Positions 40,066-55,475 of a stretch of 64,000 bases of DNA are shown one piece after another (within the stretch, counting starts at the first letter, position 1; the number at the start of each line of letters is the position of its first letter). This DNA comes from Bos javanicus (lineage: Eukaryota > Chordata > Mammalia > Artiodactyla > Bovidae). The stretch covers positions 62,001-126,000 of the forward strand of contig NW_026894300.1 in NCBI RefSeq assembly GCF_032452875.1, read 5' to 3'. The notes beneath the pieces were generated by a model, which searched no databases, had not been told where the DNA came from, and was given only the letters and a program-made list of their open reading frames with translations. Position numbers and translations under genes: made by a program.

Positions 40066-41606
40066 GCTGGCAATTGTCAAGCAGATGAGCAGACAGTAAT
40101 CACGCAGCTCAGCAGGCCCAGATCACGTGACTGAGCATGCACTGTTCACGTGGCTGATCATACACTGATCACGTGATTGATCATGCACTGATCACTTGGA
40201 TATCATGCACTGATCACGTGGCTGATCATACACTGTTCACGTGTCTGACCATGCACTGATCACGTGGCTGATCATACACTGCTCACGTAACTGATAATGC
40301 ACTTATCACGTGGCTATCATGCACTGAATACGTGGCTGAACATGCACTGTTCACGTGGCTGATCACACACCTGTCACGTGACATATCATGCACTGATCAC
40401 CTGGAACTCATGCACTGATCACGTGGCTGATCATACTCTGCTCACGAAACTCATCATGCACACATCACGTGGCTATCATGCACTGCTCACGTGGTTCGTC
40501 ATGGAATGATCACGAAGCTACCATATACTGGTCACGTGACTGATCATGCACAGATCACGTAAATGATCATGCACTGTTCACGTGACTGATCATGTACTGA
40601 TCACGTGACTGATAATGCACTGATCACGTGGCTATCATGCTCTGCTCACGTGGCTGATCATGCAACGATCACGTAGCAACCATGTAGTGGTCTCGTGACT
40701 GATCATGCACTGATCATGTAATTGATCCTGCACTGATCACGTGGCTCATCACGCACTGATCCGGTGGCTGATCACACACGTATCACGTGACTGGTCATGT
40801 GCAGATCCCGTGACTAATCATGAAGTGATCACGTGGCTATCCTGCACTGATCACGTGGATATCATGCACTGATCACGTGGCTGATCACACACGTATCACC
40901 TGACTGATCATGCACTGATCACGTGGCTATCATGCACTGCTCACGTGGCTGATCATGCGATGATCACGCAACTACCATGTACTGGTCACATGACTGATCA
41001 TGCACTGATCACGTGACTGATCATGCAGTGATCACGTGGCTGTCATGCACTACTCACGTGGCTGATCATGCAATGATCATGTAGCTACCATGTACAGGTC
41101 ACGTGAATGATCATACACCCATCAGGTGACTGATCATGCACTGATCACGTGGCTATCATGCACTGATCACTAGACTGATCATGCACTGATCACGTCTATA
41201 TCATGCACTGATCACATGACTGCCCATGCACTGGTCACGTGGATGATCATACACTAATCATGTGACAGATCATGCACTGATCACGTGGCTGATCATGCAC
41301 TGACACTGTGACTGAGCATGGACTGATCACATGACTATCGTGTAGTGATCACGTGACTTAATGGCGCTGATCATGTGACTGATCATGCACTGATCATGTT
41401 TGCTATCATACACTGATCATGTGCCTCTGGAGGCAATAAACAAAGAGCTGAGTAGGCACGAATCAGTCAGCAGGCAATAATCATGGAACTCAGCTGTGAG
41501 GAATCATGCTGCTCAGCTGGCAATAATCAAGCAGCTGAGCAGGCAGGAATTACGCAGCACAGCTGACAATTGTCAAGCAGATGACAGGCAGGAATCGTGC
41601 AGCTCA
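40066..41606 (+). repeat. HOR copy 27, haplotype G-T-A
   Basis: G at 40801, T at 41134, A at 41566. Confidence 0.98.
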
Positions 41607-43147
41607 GCTGGCAATTGTCAAGCAGATGAGCAGACAGTAATCACGCAGCTCAGCAGGCCCAGATCACGTGACTGAGCATGCACTGTTCACGTGGCTGATC
41701 ATACACTGATCACGTGATTGATCATGCACTGATCACTTGGATATCATGCACTGATCACGTGGCTGATCATACACTGTTCACGTGTCTGACCATGCACTGA
41801 TCACGTGGCTGATCATACACTGCTCACGTAACTGATAATGCACTTATCACGTGGCTATCATGCACTGAATACGTGGCTGAACATGCACTGTTCACGTGGC
41901 TGATCACACACCTGTCACGTGACATATCATGCACTGATCACCTGGAACTCATGCACTGATCACGTGGCTGATCATACTCTGCTCACGAAACTCATCATGC
42001 ACACATCACGTGGCTATCATGCACTGCTCACGTGGTTCGTCATGGAATGATCACGAAGCTACCATATACTGGTCACGTGACTGATCATGCACAGATCACG
42101 TAAATGATCATGCACTGTTCACGTGACTGATCATGTACTGATCACGTGACTGATAATGCACTGATCACGTGGCTATCATGCTCTGCTCACGTGGCTGATC
42201 ATGCAACGATCACGTAGCAACCATGTAGTGGTCTCGTGACTGATCATGCACTGATCATGTAATTGATCCTGCACTGATCACGTGGCTCATCACGCACTGA
42301 TCCGGTGGCTGATCACACACGTATCACGTGACTGGTCATGTGCAGATCCCGTGACTAATCATGAAGTGATCACGTGGCTATCCTGCACTGATCACGTGGA
42401 TATCATGCACTGATCACGTGGCTGATCACACACGTATCACCTGACTGATCATGCACTGATCACGTGGCTATCATGCACTGCTCACGTGGCTGATCATGCG
42501 ATGATCACGCAACTACCATGTACTGGTCACATGACTGATCATGCACTGATCACGTGACTGATCATGCAGTGATCACGTGGCTGTCATGCACTACTCACGT
42601 GGCTGATCATGCAATGATCATGTAGCTACCATGTACAGGTCACGTGAATGATCATACACCCATCAGGTGACTGACCATGCACTGATCACGTGGCTATCAT
42701 GCACTGATCACTAGACTGATCATGCACTGATCACGTCTATATCATGCACTGATCACATGACTGCCCATGCACTGGTCACGTGGATGATCATACACTAATC
42801 ATGTGACAGATCATGCACTGATCACGTGGCTGATCATGCACTGACACTGTGACTGAGCATGGACTGATCACATGACTATCGTGTAGTGATCACGTGACTT
42901 AATGGCGCTGATCATGTGACTGATCATGCACTGATCATGTTTGCTATCATACACTGATCATGTGCCTCTGGAGGCAATAAACAAAGAGCTGAGTAGGCAC
43001 GAATCAGTCAGCAGGCAATAATCATGGAACTCAGCTGTGAGGAATCATGCTGCTCAGCTGGCAATAATCAAGCAGCTGAGCAGGCAGGAATTACGCAGCA
43101 CAGCTGACAATTGTCAAGCAGATGACAGGCAGGAATCGTGCAGCTCA
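41607..43147 (+). repeat. HOR copy 28, haplotype G-C-A
   Basis: G at 42342, C at 42675, A at 43107. Beginning of the right-hand 1069C zone. Confidence 0.98.
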
Positions 43148-44688
43148 GCTGGCAATTGTCAAGCAGATGAGCAGACAGTAATCACGCAGCTCAGCAGGCC
43201 CAGATCACGTGACTGAGCATGCACTGTTCACGTGGCTGATCATACACTGATCACGTGATTGATCATGCACTGATCACTTGGATATCATGCACTGATCACG
43301 TGGCTGATCATACACTGTTCACGTGTCTGACCATGCACTGATCACGTGGCTGATCATACACTGCTCACGTAACTGATAATGCACTTATCACGTGGCTATC
43401 ATGCACTGAATACGTGGCTGAACATGCACTGTTCACGTGGCTGATCACACACCTGTCACGTGACATATCATGCACTGATCACCTGGAACTCATGCACTGA
43501 TCACGTGGCTGATCATACTCTGCTCACGAAACTCATCATGCACACATCACGTGGCTATCATGCACTGCTCACGTGGTTCGTCATGGAATGATCACGAAGC
43601 TACCATATACTGGTCACGTGACTGATCATGCACAGATCACGTAAATGATCATGCACTGTTCACGTGACTGATCATGTACTGATCACGTGACTGATAATGC
43701 ACTGATCACGTGGCTATCATGCTCTGCTCACGTGGCTGATCATGCAACGATCACGTAGCAACCATGTAGTGGTCTCGTGACTGATCATGCACTGATCATG
43801 TAATTGATCCTGCACTGATCACGTGGCTCATCACGCACTGATCCGGTGGCTGATCACACACGTATCACGTGACTGGTCATGTGCAGATCCCGTGACTAAT
43901 CATGAAGTGATCACGTGGCTATCCTGCACTGATCACGTGGATATCATGCACTGATCACGTGGCTGATCACACACGTATCACCTGACTGATCATGCACTGA
44001 TCACGTGGCTATCATGCACTGCTCACGTGGCTGATCATGCGATGATCACGCAACTACCATGTACTGGTCACATGACTGATCATGCACTGATCACGTGACT
44101 GATCATGCAGTGATCACGTGGCTGTCATGCACTACTCACGTGGCTGATCATGCAATGATCATGTAGCTACCATGTACAGGTCACGTGAATGATCATACAC
44201 CCATCAGGTGACTGACCATGCACTGATCACGTGGCTATCATGCACTGATCACTAGACTGATCATGCACTGATCACGTCTATATCATGCACTGATCACATG
44301 ACTGCCCATGCACTGGTCACGTGGATGATCATACACTAATCATGTGACAGATCATGCACTGATCACGTGGCTGATCATGCACTGACACTGTGACTGAGCA
44401 TGGACTGATCACATGACTATCGTGTAGTGATCACGTGACTTAATGGCGCTGATCATGTGACTGATCATGCACTGATCATGTTTGCTATCATACACTGATC
44501 ATGTGCCTCTGGAGGCAATAAACAAAGAGCTGAGTAGGCACGAATCAGTCAGCAGGCAATAATCATGGAACTCAGCTGTGAGGAATCATGCTGCTCAGCT
44601 GGCAATAATCAAGCAGCTGAGCAGGCAGGAATTACGCAGCACAGCTGACAATTGTCAAGCAGATGACAGGCAGGAATCGTGCAGCTCA
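43148..44688 (+). repeat. HOR copy 29, haplotype G-C-A
   Basis: G at 43883, C at 44216, A at 44648. Confidence 0.98.
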
Positions 44689-46229
44689 GCTGGCAATTGT
44701 CAAGCAGATGAGCAGACAGTAATCACGCAGCTCAGCAGGCCCAGATCACGTGACTGAGCATGCACTGTTCACGTGGCTGATCATACACTGATCACGTGAT
44801 TGATCATGCACTGATCACTTGGATATCATGCACTGATCACGTGGCTGATCATACACTGTTCACGTGTCTGACCATGCACTGATCACGTGGCTGATCATAC
44901 ACTGCTCACGTAACTGATAATGCACTTATCACGTGGCTATCATGCACTGAATACGTGGCTGAACATGCACTGTTCACGTGGCTGATCACACACCTGTCAC
45001 GTGACATATCATGCACTGATCACCTGGAACTCATGCACTGATCACGTGGCTGATCATACTCTGCTCACGAAACTCATCATGCACACATCACGTGGCTATC
45101 ATGCACTGCTCACGTGGTTCGTCATGGAATGATCACGAAGCTACCATATACTGGTCACGTGACTGATCATGCACAGATCACGTAAATGATCATGCACTGT
45201 TCACGTGACTGATCATGTACTGATCACGTGACTGATAATGCACTGATCACGTGGCTATCATGCTCTGCTCACGTGGCTGATCATGCAACGATCACGTAGC
45301 AACCATGTAGTGGTCTCGTGACTGATCATGCACTGATCATGTAATTGATCCTGCACTGATCACGTGGCTCATCACGCACTGATCCGGTGGCTGATCACAC
45401 ACGTATCACGTGACTGGTCATGTGCAGATCCCGTGACTAATCATGAAGTGATCACGTGGCTATCCTGCACTGATCACGTGGATATCATGCACTGATCACG
45501 TGGCTGATCACACACGTATCACCTGACTGATCATGCACTGATCACGTGGCTATCATGCACTGCTCACGTGGCTGATCATGCGATGATCACGCAACTACCA
45601 TGTACTGGTCACATGACTGATCATGCACTGATCACGTGACTGATCATGCAGTGATCACGTGGCTGTCATGCACTACTCACGTGGCTGATCATGCAATGAT
45701 CATGTAGCTACCATGTACAGGTCACGTGAATGATCATACACCCATCAGGTGACTGACCATGCACTGATCACGTGGCTATCATGCACTGATCACTAGACTG
45801 ATCATGCACTGATCACGTCTATATCATGCACTGATCACATGACTGCCCATGCACTGGTCACGTGGATGATCATACACTAATCATGTGACAGATCATGCAC
45901 TGATCACGTGGCTGATCATGCACTGACACTGTGACTGAGCATGGACTGATCACATGACTATCGTGTAGTGATCACGTGACTTAATGGCGCTGATCATGTG
46001 ACTGATCATGCACTGATCATGTTTGCTATCATACACTGATCATGTGCCTCTGGAGGCAATAAACAAAGAGCTGAGTAGGCACGAATCAGTCAGCAGGCAA
46101 TAATCATGGAACTCAGCTGTGAGGAATCATGCTGCTCAGCTGGCAATAATCAAGCAGCTGAGCAGGCAGGAATTACGCAGCACAGCTGACAATTGTCAAG
46201 CAGATGACAGGCAGGAATCGTGCAGCTCA
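44689..46229 (+). repeat. HOR copy 30, haplotype G-C-A
   Basis: G at 45424, C at 45757, A at 46189. Confidence 0.98.
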
Positions 46230-47770
46230 GCTGGCAATTGTCAAGCAGATGAGCAGACAGTAATCACGCAGCTCAGCAGGCCCAGATCACGTGACTGAGC
46301 ATGCACTGTTCACGTGGCTGATCATACACTGATCACGTGATTGATCATGCACTGATCACTTGGATATCATGCACTGATCACGTGGCTGATCATACACTGT
46401 TCACGTGTCTGACCATGCACTGATCACGTGGCTGATCATACACTGCTCACGTAACTGATAATGCACTTATCACGTGGCTATCATGCACTGAATACGTGGC
46501 TGAACATGCACTGTTCACGTGGCTGATCACACACCTGTCACGTGACATATCATGCACTGATCACCTGGAACTCATGCACTGATCACGTGGCTGATCATAC
46601 TCTGCTCACGAAACTCATCATGCACACATCACGTGGCTATCATGCACTGCTCACGTGGTTCGTCATGGAATGATCACGAAGCTACCATATACTGGTCACG
46701 TGACTGATCATGCACAGATCACGTAAATGATCATGCACTGTTCACGTGACTGATCATGTACTGATCACGTGACTGATAATGCACTGATCACGTGGCTATC
46801 ATGCTCTGCTCACGTGGCTGATCATGCAACGATCACGTAGCAACCATGTAGTGGTCTCGTGACTGATCATGCACTGATCATGTAATTGATCCTGCACTGA
46901 TCACGTGGCTCATCACGCACTGATCCGGTGGCTGATCACACACGTATCACGTGACTGGTCATGTGCAGATCCCGTGACTAATCATGAAGTGATCACGTGG
47001 CTATCCTGCACTGATCACGTGGATATCATGCACTGATCACGTGGCTGATCACACACGTATCACCTGACTGATCATGCACTGATCACGTGGCTATCATGCA
47101 CTGCTCACGTGGCTGATCATGCGATGATCACGCAACTACCATGTACTGGTCACATGACTGATCATGCACTGATCACGTGACTGATCATGCAGTGATCACG
47201 TGGCTGTCATGCACTACTCACGTGGCTGATCATGCAATGATCATGTAGCTACCATGTACAGGTCACGTGAATGATCATACACCCATCAGGTGACTGATCA
47301 TGCACTGATCACGTGGCTATCATGCACTGATCACTAGACTGATCATGCACTGATCACGTCTATATCATGCACTGATCACATGACTGCCCATGCACTGGTC
47401 ACGTGGATGATCATACACTAATCATGTGACAGATCATGCACTGATCACGTGGCTGATCATGCACTGACACTGTGACTGAGCATGGACTGATCACATGACT
47501 ATCGTGTAGTGATCACGTGACTTAATGGCGCTGATCATGTGACTGATCATGCACTGATCATGTTTGCTATCATACACTGATCATGTGCCTCTGGAGGCAA
47601 TAAACAAAGAGCTGAGTAGGCACGAATCAGTCAGCAGGCAATAATCATGGAACTCAGCTGTGAGGAATCATGCTGCTCAGCTGGCAATAATCAAGCAGCT
47701 GAGCAGGCAGGAATTACGCAGCACAGCTGACAATTGTCAAGCAGATGACAGGCAGGAATCGTGCAGCTCA
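46230..47770 (+). repeat. HOR copy 31, haplotype G-T-A
   Basis: G at 46965, T at 47298, A at 47730. The only T at offset 1069 among copies 28-41. Confidence 0.98.
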
Positions 47771-49311
47771 GCTGGCAATTGTCAAGCAGATGAGCAGACA
47801 GTAATCACGCAGCTCAGCAGGCCCAGATCACGTGACTGAGCATGCACTGTTCACGTGGCTGATCATACACTGATCACGTGATTGATCATGCACTGATCAC
47901 TTGGATATCATGCACTGATCACGTGGCTGATCATACACTGTTCACGTGTCTGACCATGCACTGATCACGTGGCTGATCATACACTGCTCACGTAACTGAT
48001 AATGCACTTATCACGTGGCTATCATGCACTGAATACGTGGCTGAACATGCACTGTTCACGTGGCTGATCACACACCTGTCACGTGACATATCATGCACTG
48101 ATCACCTGGAACTCATGCACTGATCACGTGGCTGATCATACTCTGCTCACGAAACTCATCATGCACACATCACGTGGCTATCATGCACTGCTCACGTGGT
48201 TCGTCATGGAATGATCACGAAGCTACCATATACTGGTCACGTGACTGATCATGCACAGATCACGTAAATGATCATGCACTGTTCACGTGACTGATCATGT
48301 ACTGATCACGTGACTGATAATGCACTGATCACGTGGCTATCATGCTCTGCTCACGTGGCTGATCATGCAACGATCACGTAGCAACCATGTAGTGGTCTCG
48401 TGACTGATCATGCACTGATCATGTAATTGATCCTGCACTGATCACGTGGCTCATCACGCACTGATCCGGTGGCTGATCACACACGTATCACGTGACTGGT
48501 CATGTGCAGATCCCGTGACTAATCATGAAGTGATCACGTGGCTATCCTGCACTGATCACGTGGATATCATGCACTGATCACGTGGCTGATCACACACGTA
48601 TCACCTGACTGATCATGCACTGATCACGTGGCTATCATGCACTGCTCACGTGGCTGATCATGCGATGATCACGCAACTACCATGTACTGGTCACATGACT
48701 GATCATGCACTGATCACGTGACTGATCATGCAGTGATCACGTGGCTGTCATGCACTACTCACGTGGCTGATCATGCAATGATCATGTAGCTACCATGTAC
48801 AGGTCACGTGAATGATCATACACCCATCAGGTGACTGACCATGCACTGATCACGTGGCTATCATGCACTGATCACTAGACTGATCATGCACTGATCACGT
48901 CTATATCATGCACTGATCACATGACTGCCCATGCACTGGTCACGTGGATGATCATACACTAATCATGTGACAGATCATGCACTGATCACGTGGCTGATCA
49001 TGCACTGACACTGTGACTGAGCATGGACTGATCACATGACTATCGTGTAGTGATCACGTGACTTAATGGCGCTGATCATGTGACTGATCATGCACTGATC
49101 ATGTTTGCTATCATACACTGATCATGTGCCTCTGGAGGCAATAAACAAAGAGCTGAGTAGGCACGAATCAGTCAGCAGGCAATAATCATGGAACTCAGCT
49201 GTGAGGAATCATGCTGCTCAGCTGGCAATAATCAAGCAGCTGAGCAGGCAGGAATTACGCAGCACAGCTGGCAATTGTCAAGCAGATGACAGGCAGGAAT
49301 CGTGCAGCTCA
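47771..49311 (+). repeat. HOR copy 32, haplotype G-C-G
   Basis: G at 48506, C at 48839, G at 49271. One of two G-C-G recombinant-type copies, the other being copy 34. Confidence 0.98.
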
Positions 49312-50852
49312 GCTGGCAATTGTCAAGCAGATGAGCAGACAGTAATCACGCAGCTCAGCAGGCCCAGATCACGTGACTGAGCATGCACTGTTCACGTGGC
49401 TGATCATACACTGATCACGTGATTGATCATGCACTGATCACTTGGATATCATGCACTGATCACGTGGCTGATCATACACTGTTCACGTGTCTGACCATGC
49501 ACTGATCACGTGGCTGATCATACACTGCTCACGTAACTGATAATGCACTTATCACGTGGCTATCATGCACTGAATACGTGGCTGAACATGCACTGTTCAC
49601 GTGGCTGATCACACACCTGTCACGTGACATATCATGCACTGATCACCTGGAACTCATGCACTGATCACGTGGCTGATCATACTCTGCTCACGAAACTCAT
49701 CATGCACACATCACGTGGCTATCATGCACTGCTCACGTGGTTCGTCATGGAATGATCACGAAGCTACCATATACTGGTCACGTGACTGATCATGCACAGA
49801 TCACGTAAATGATCATGCACTGTTCACGTGACTGATCATGTACTGATCACGTGACTGATAATGCACTGATCACGTGGCTATCATGCTCTGCTCACGTGGC
49901 TGATCATGCAACGATCACGTAGCAACCATGTAGTGGTCTCGTGACTGATCATGCACTGATCATGTAATTGATCCTGCACTGATCACGTGGCTCATCACGC
50001 ACTGATCCGGTGGCTGATCACACACGTATCACGTGACTGGTCATGTGCAGATCCCGTGACTAATCATGAAGTGATCACGTGGCTATCCTGCACTGATCAC
50101 GTGGATATCATGCACTGATCACGTGGCTGATCACACACGTATCACCTGACTGATCATGCACTGATCACGTGGCTATCATGCACTGCTCACGTGGCTGATC
50201 ATGCGATGATCACGCAACTACCATGTACTGGTCACATGACTGATCATGCACTGATCACGTGACTGATCATGCAGTGATCACGTGGCTGTCATGCACTACT
50301 CACGTGGCTGATCATGCAATGATCATGTAGCTACCATGTACAGGTCACGTGAATGATCATACACCCATCAGGTGACTGACCATGCACTGATCACGTGGCT
50401 ATCATGCACTGATCACTAGACTGATCATGCACTGATCACGTCTATATCATGCACTGATCACATGACTGCCCATGCACTGGTCACGTGGATGATCATACAC
50501 TAATCATGTGACAGATCATGCACTGATCACGTGGCTGATCATGCACTGACACTGTGACTGAGCATGGACTGATCACATGACTATCGTGTAGTGATCACGT
50601 GACTTAATGGCGCTGATCATGTGACTGATCATGCACTGATCATGTTTGCTATCATACACTGATCATGTGCCTCTGGAGGCAATAAACAAAGAGCTGAGTA
50701 GGCACGAATCAGTCAGCAGGCAATAATCATGGAACTCAGCTGTGAGGAATCATGCTGCTCAGCTGGCAATAATCAAGCAGCTGAGCAGGCAGGAATTACG
50801 CAGCACAGCTGACAATTGTCAAGCAGATGACAGGCAGGAATCGTGCAGCTCA
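49312..50852 (+). repeat. HOR copy 33, haplotype G-C-A
   Basis: G at 50047, C at 50380, A at 50812. Confidence 0.98.
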
Positions 50853-52393
50853 GCTGGCAATTGTCAAGCAGATGAGCAGACAGTAATCACGCAGCTCAGC
50901 AGGCCCAGATCACGTGACTGAGCATGCACTGTTCACGTGGCTGATCATACACTGATCACGTGATTGATCATGCACTGATCACTTGGATATCATGCACTGA
51001 TCACGTGGCTGATCATACACTGTTCACGTGTCTGACCATGCACTGATCACGTGGCTGATCATACACTGCTCACGTAACTGATAATGCACTTATCACGTGG
51101 CTATCATGCACTGAATACGTGGCTGAACATGCACTGTTCACGTGGCTGATCACACACCTGTCACGTGACATATCATGCACTGATCACCTGGAACTCATGC
51201 ACTGATCACGTGGCTGATCATACTCTGCTCACGAAACTCATCATGCACACATCACGTGGCTATCATGCACTGCTCACGTGGTTCGTCATGGAATGATCAC
51301 GAAGCTACCATATACTGGTCACGTGACTGATCATGCACAGATCACGTAAATGATCATGCACTGTTCACGTGACTGATCATGTACTGATCACGTGACTGAT
51401 AATGCACTGATCACGTGGCTATCATGCTCTGCTCACGTGGCTGATCATGCAACGATCACGTAGCAACCATGTAGTGGTCTCGTGACTGATCATGCACTGA
51501 TCATGTAATTGATCCTGCACTGATCACGTGGCTCATCACGCACTGATCCGGTGGCTGATCACACACGTATCACGTGACTGGTCATGTGCAGATCCCGTGA
51601 CTAATCATGAAGTGATCACGTGGCTATCCTGCACTGATCACGTGGATATCATGCACTGATCACGTGGCTGATCACACACGTATCACCTGACTGATCATGC
51701 ACTGATCACGTGGCTATCATGCACTGCTCACGTGGCTGATCATGCGATGATCACGCAACTACCATGTACTGGTCACATGACTGATCATGCACTGATCACG
51801 TGACTGATCATGCAGTGATCACGTGGCTGTCATGCACTACTCACGTGGCTGATCATGCAATGATCATGTAGCTACCATGTACAGGTCACGTGAATGATCA
51901 TACACCCATCAGGTGACTGACCATGCACTGATCACGTGGCTATCATGCACTGATCACTAGACTGATCATGCACTGATCACGTCTATATCATGCACTGATC
52001 ACATGACTGCCCATGCACTGGTCACGTGGATGATCATACACTAATCATGTGACAGATCATGCACTGATCACGTGGCTGATCATGCACTGACACTGTGACT
52101 GAGCATGGACTGATCACATGACTATCGTGTAGTGATCACGTGACTTAATGGCGCTGATCATGTGACTGATCATGCACTGATCATGTTTGCTATCATACAC
52201 TGATCATGTGCCTCTGGAGGCAATAAACAAAGAGCTGAGTAGGCACGAATCAGTCAGCAGGCAATAATCATGGAACTCAGCTGTGAGGAATCATGCTGCT
52301 CAGCTGGCAATAATCAAGCAGCTGAGCAGGCAGGAATTACGCAGCACAGCTGGCAATTGTCAAGCAGATGACAGGCAGGAATCGTGCAGCTCA
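50853..52393 (+). repeat. HOR copy 34, haplotype G-C-G
   Basis: G at 51588, C at 51921, G at 52353. Copies 33-34 repeat the G-C-A/G-C-G order; copies 31-32 are G-T-A/G-C-G. Confidence 0.98.
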
Positions 52394-53934
52394 GCTGGCA
52401 ATTGTCAAGCAGATGAGCAGACAGTAATCACGCAGCTCAGCAGGCCCAGATCACGTGACTGAGCATGCACTGTTCACGTGGCTGATCATACACTGATCAC
52501 GTGATTGATCATGCACTGATCACTTGGATATCATGCACTGATCACGTGGCTGATCATACACTGTTCACGTGTCTGACCATGCACTGATCACGTGGCTGAT
52601 CATACACTGCTCACGTAACTGATAATGCACTTATCACGTGGCTATCATGCACTGAATACGTGGCTGAACATGCACTGTTCACGTGGCTGATCACACACCT
52701 GTCACGTGACATATCATGCACTGATCACCTGGAACTCATGCACTGATCACGTGGCTGATCATACTCTGCTCACGAAACTCATCATGCACACATCACGTGG
52801 CTATCATGCACTGCTCACGTGGTTCGTCATGGAATGATCACGAAGCTACCATATACTGGTCACGTGACTGATCATGCACAGATCACGTAAATGATCATGC
52901 ACTGTTCACGTGACTGATCATGTACTGATCACGTGACTGATAATGCACTGATCACGTGGCTATCATGCTCTGCTCACGTGGCTGATCATGCAACGATCAC
53001 GTAGCAACCATGTAGTGGTCTCGTGACTGATCATGCACTGATCATGTAATTGATCCTGCACTGATCACGTGGCTCATCACGCACTGATCCGGTGGCTGAT
53101 CACACACGTATCACGTGACTGGTCATGTGCAGATCCCGTGACTAATCATGAAGTGATCACGTGGCTATCCTGCACTGATCACGTGGATATCATGCACTGA
53201 TCACGTGGCTGATCACACACGTATCACCTGACTGATCATGCACTGATCACGTGGCTATCATGCACTGCTCACGTGGCTGATCATGCGATGATCACGCAAC
53301 TACCATGTACTGGTCACATGACTGATCATGCACTGATCACGTGACTGATCATGCAGTGATCACGTGGCTGTCATGCACTACTCACGTGGCTGATCATGCA
53401 ATGATCATGTAGCTACCATGTACAGGTCACGTGAATGATCATACACCCATCAGGTGACTGACCATGCACTGATCACGTGGCTATCATGCACTGATCACTA
53501 GACTGATCATGCACTGATCACGTCTATATCATGCACTGATCACATGACTGCCCATGCACTGGTCACGTGGATGATCATACACTAATCATGTGACAGATCA
53601 TGCACTGATCACGTGGCTGATCATGCACTGACACTGTGACTGAGCATGGACTGATCACATGACTATCGTGTAGTGATCACGTGACTTAATGGCGCTGATC
53701 ATGTGACTGATCATGCACTGATCATGTTTGCTATCATACACTGATCATGTGCCTCTGGAGGCAATAAACAAAGAGCTGAGTAGGCACGAATCAGTCAGCA
53801 GGCAATAATCATGGAACTCAGCTGTGAGGAATCATGCTGCTCAGCTGGCAATAATCAAGCAGCTGAGCAGGCAGGAATTACGCAGCACAGCTGACAATTG
53901 TCAAGCAGATGACAGGCAGGAATCGTGCAGCTCA
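52394..53934 (+). repeat. HOR copy 35, haplotype G-C-A
   Basis: G at 53129, C at 53462, A at 53894. First of six consecutive identical-type copies. Confidence 0.98.
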
Positions 53935-55475
53935 GCTGGCAATTGTCAAGCAGATGAGCAGACAGTAATCACGCAGCTCAGCAGGCCCAGATCACGTGAC
54001 TGAGCATGCACTGTTCACGTGGCTGATCATACACTGATCACGTGATTGATCATGCACTGATCACTTGGATATCATGCACTGATCACGTGGCTGATCATAC
54101 ACTGTTCACGTGTCTGACCATGCACTGATCACGTGGCTGATCATACACTGCTCACGTAACTGATAATGCACTTATCACGTGGCTATCATGCACTGAATAC
54201 GTGGCTGAACATGCACTGTTCACGTGGCTGATCACACACCTGTCACGTGACATATCATGCACTGATCACCTGGAACTCATGCACTGATCACGTGGCTGAT
54301 CATACTCTGCTCACGAAACTCATCATGCACACATCACGTGGCTATCATGCACTGCTCACGTGGTTCGTCATGGAATGATCACGAAGCTACCATATACTGG
54401 TCACGTGACTGATCATGCACAGATCACGTAAATGATCATGCACTGTTCACGTGACTGATCATGTACTGATCACGTGACTGATAATGCACTGATCACGTGG
54501 CTATCATGCTCTGCTCACGTGGCTGATCATGCAACGATCACGTAGCAACCATGTAGTGGTCTCGTGACTGATCATGCACTGATCATGTAATTGATCCTGC
54601 ACTGATCACGTGGCTCATCACGCACTGATCCGGTGGCTGATCACACACGTATCACGTGACTGGTCATGTGCAGATCCCGTGACTAATCATGAAGTGATCA
54701 CGTGGCTATCCTGCACTGATCACGTGGATATCATGCACTGATCACGTGGCTGATCACACACGTATCACCTGACTGATCATGCACTGATCACGTGGCTATC
54801 ATGCACTGCTCACGTGGCTGATCATGCGATGATCACGCAACTACCATGTACTGGTCACATGACTGATCATGCACTGATCACGTGACTGATCATGCAGTGA
54901 TCACGTGGCTGTCATGCACTACTCACGTGGCTGATCATGCAATGATCATGTAGCTACCATGTACAGGTCACGTGAATGATCATACACCCATCAGGTGACT
55001 GACCATGCACTGATCACGTGGCTATCATGCACTGATCACTAGACTGATCATGCACTGATCACGTCTATATCATGCACTGATCACATGACTGCCCATGCAC
55101 TGGTCACGTGGATGATCATACACTAATCATGTGACAGATCATGCACTGATCACGTGGCTGATCATGCACTGACACTGTGACTGAGCATGGACTGATCACA
55201 TGACTATCGTGTAGTGATCACGTGACTTAATGGCGCTGATCATGTGACTGATCATGCACTGATCATGTTTGCTATCATACACTGATCATGTGCCTCTGGA
55301 GGCAATAAACAAAGAGCTGAGTAGGCACGAATCAGTCAGCAGGCAATAATCATGGAACTCAGCTGTGAGGAATCATGCTGCTCAGCTGGCAATAATCAAG
55401 CAGCTGAGCAGGCAGGAATTACGCAGCACAGCTGACAATTGTCAAGCAGATGACAGGCAGGAATCGTGCAGCTCA
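53935..55475 (+). repeat. HOR copy 36, haplotype G-C-A
   Basis: G at 54670, C at 55003, A at 55435. Confidence 0.98.
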
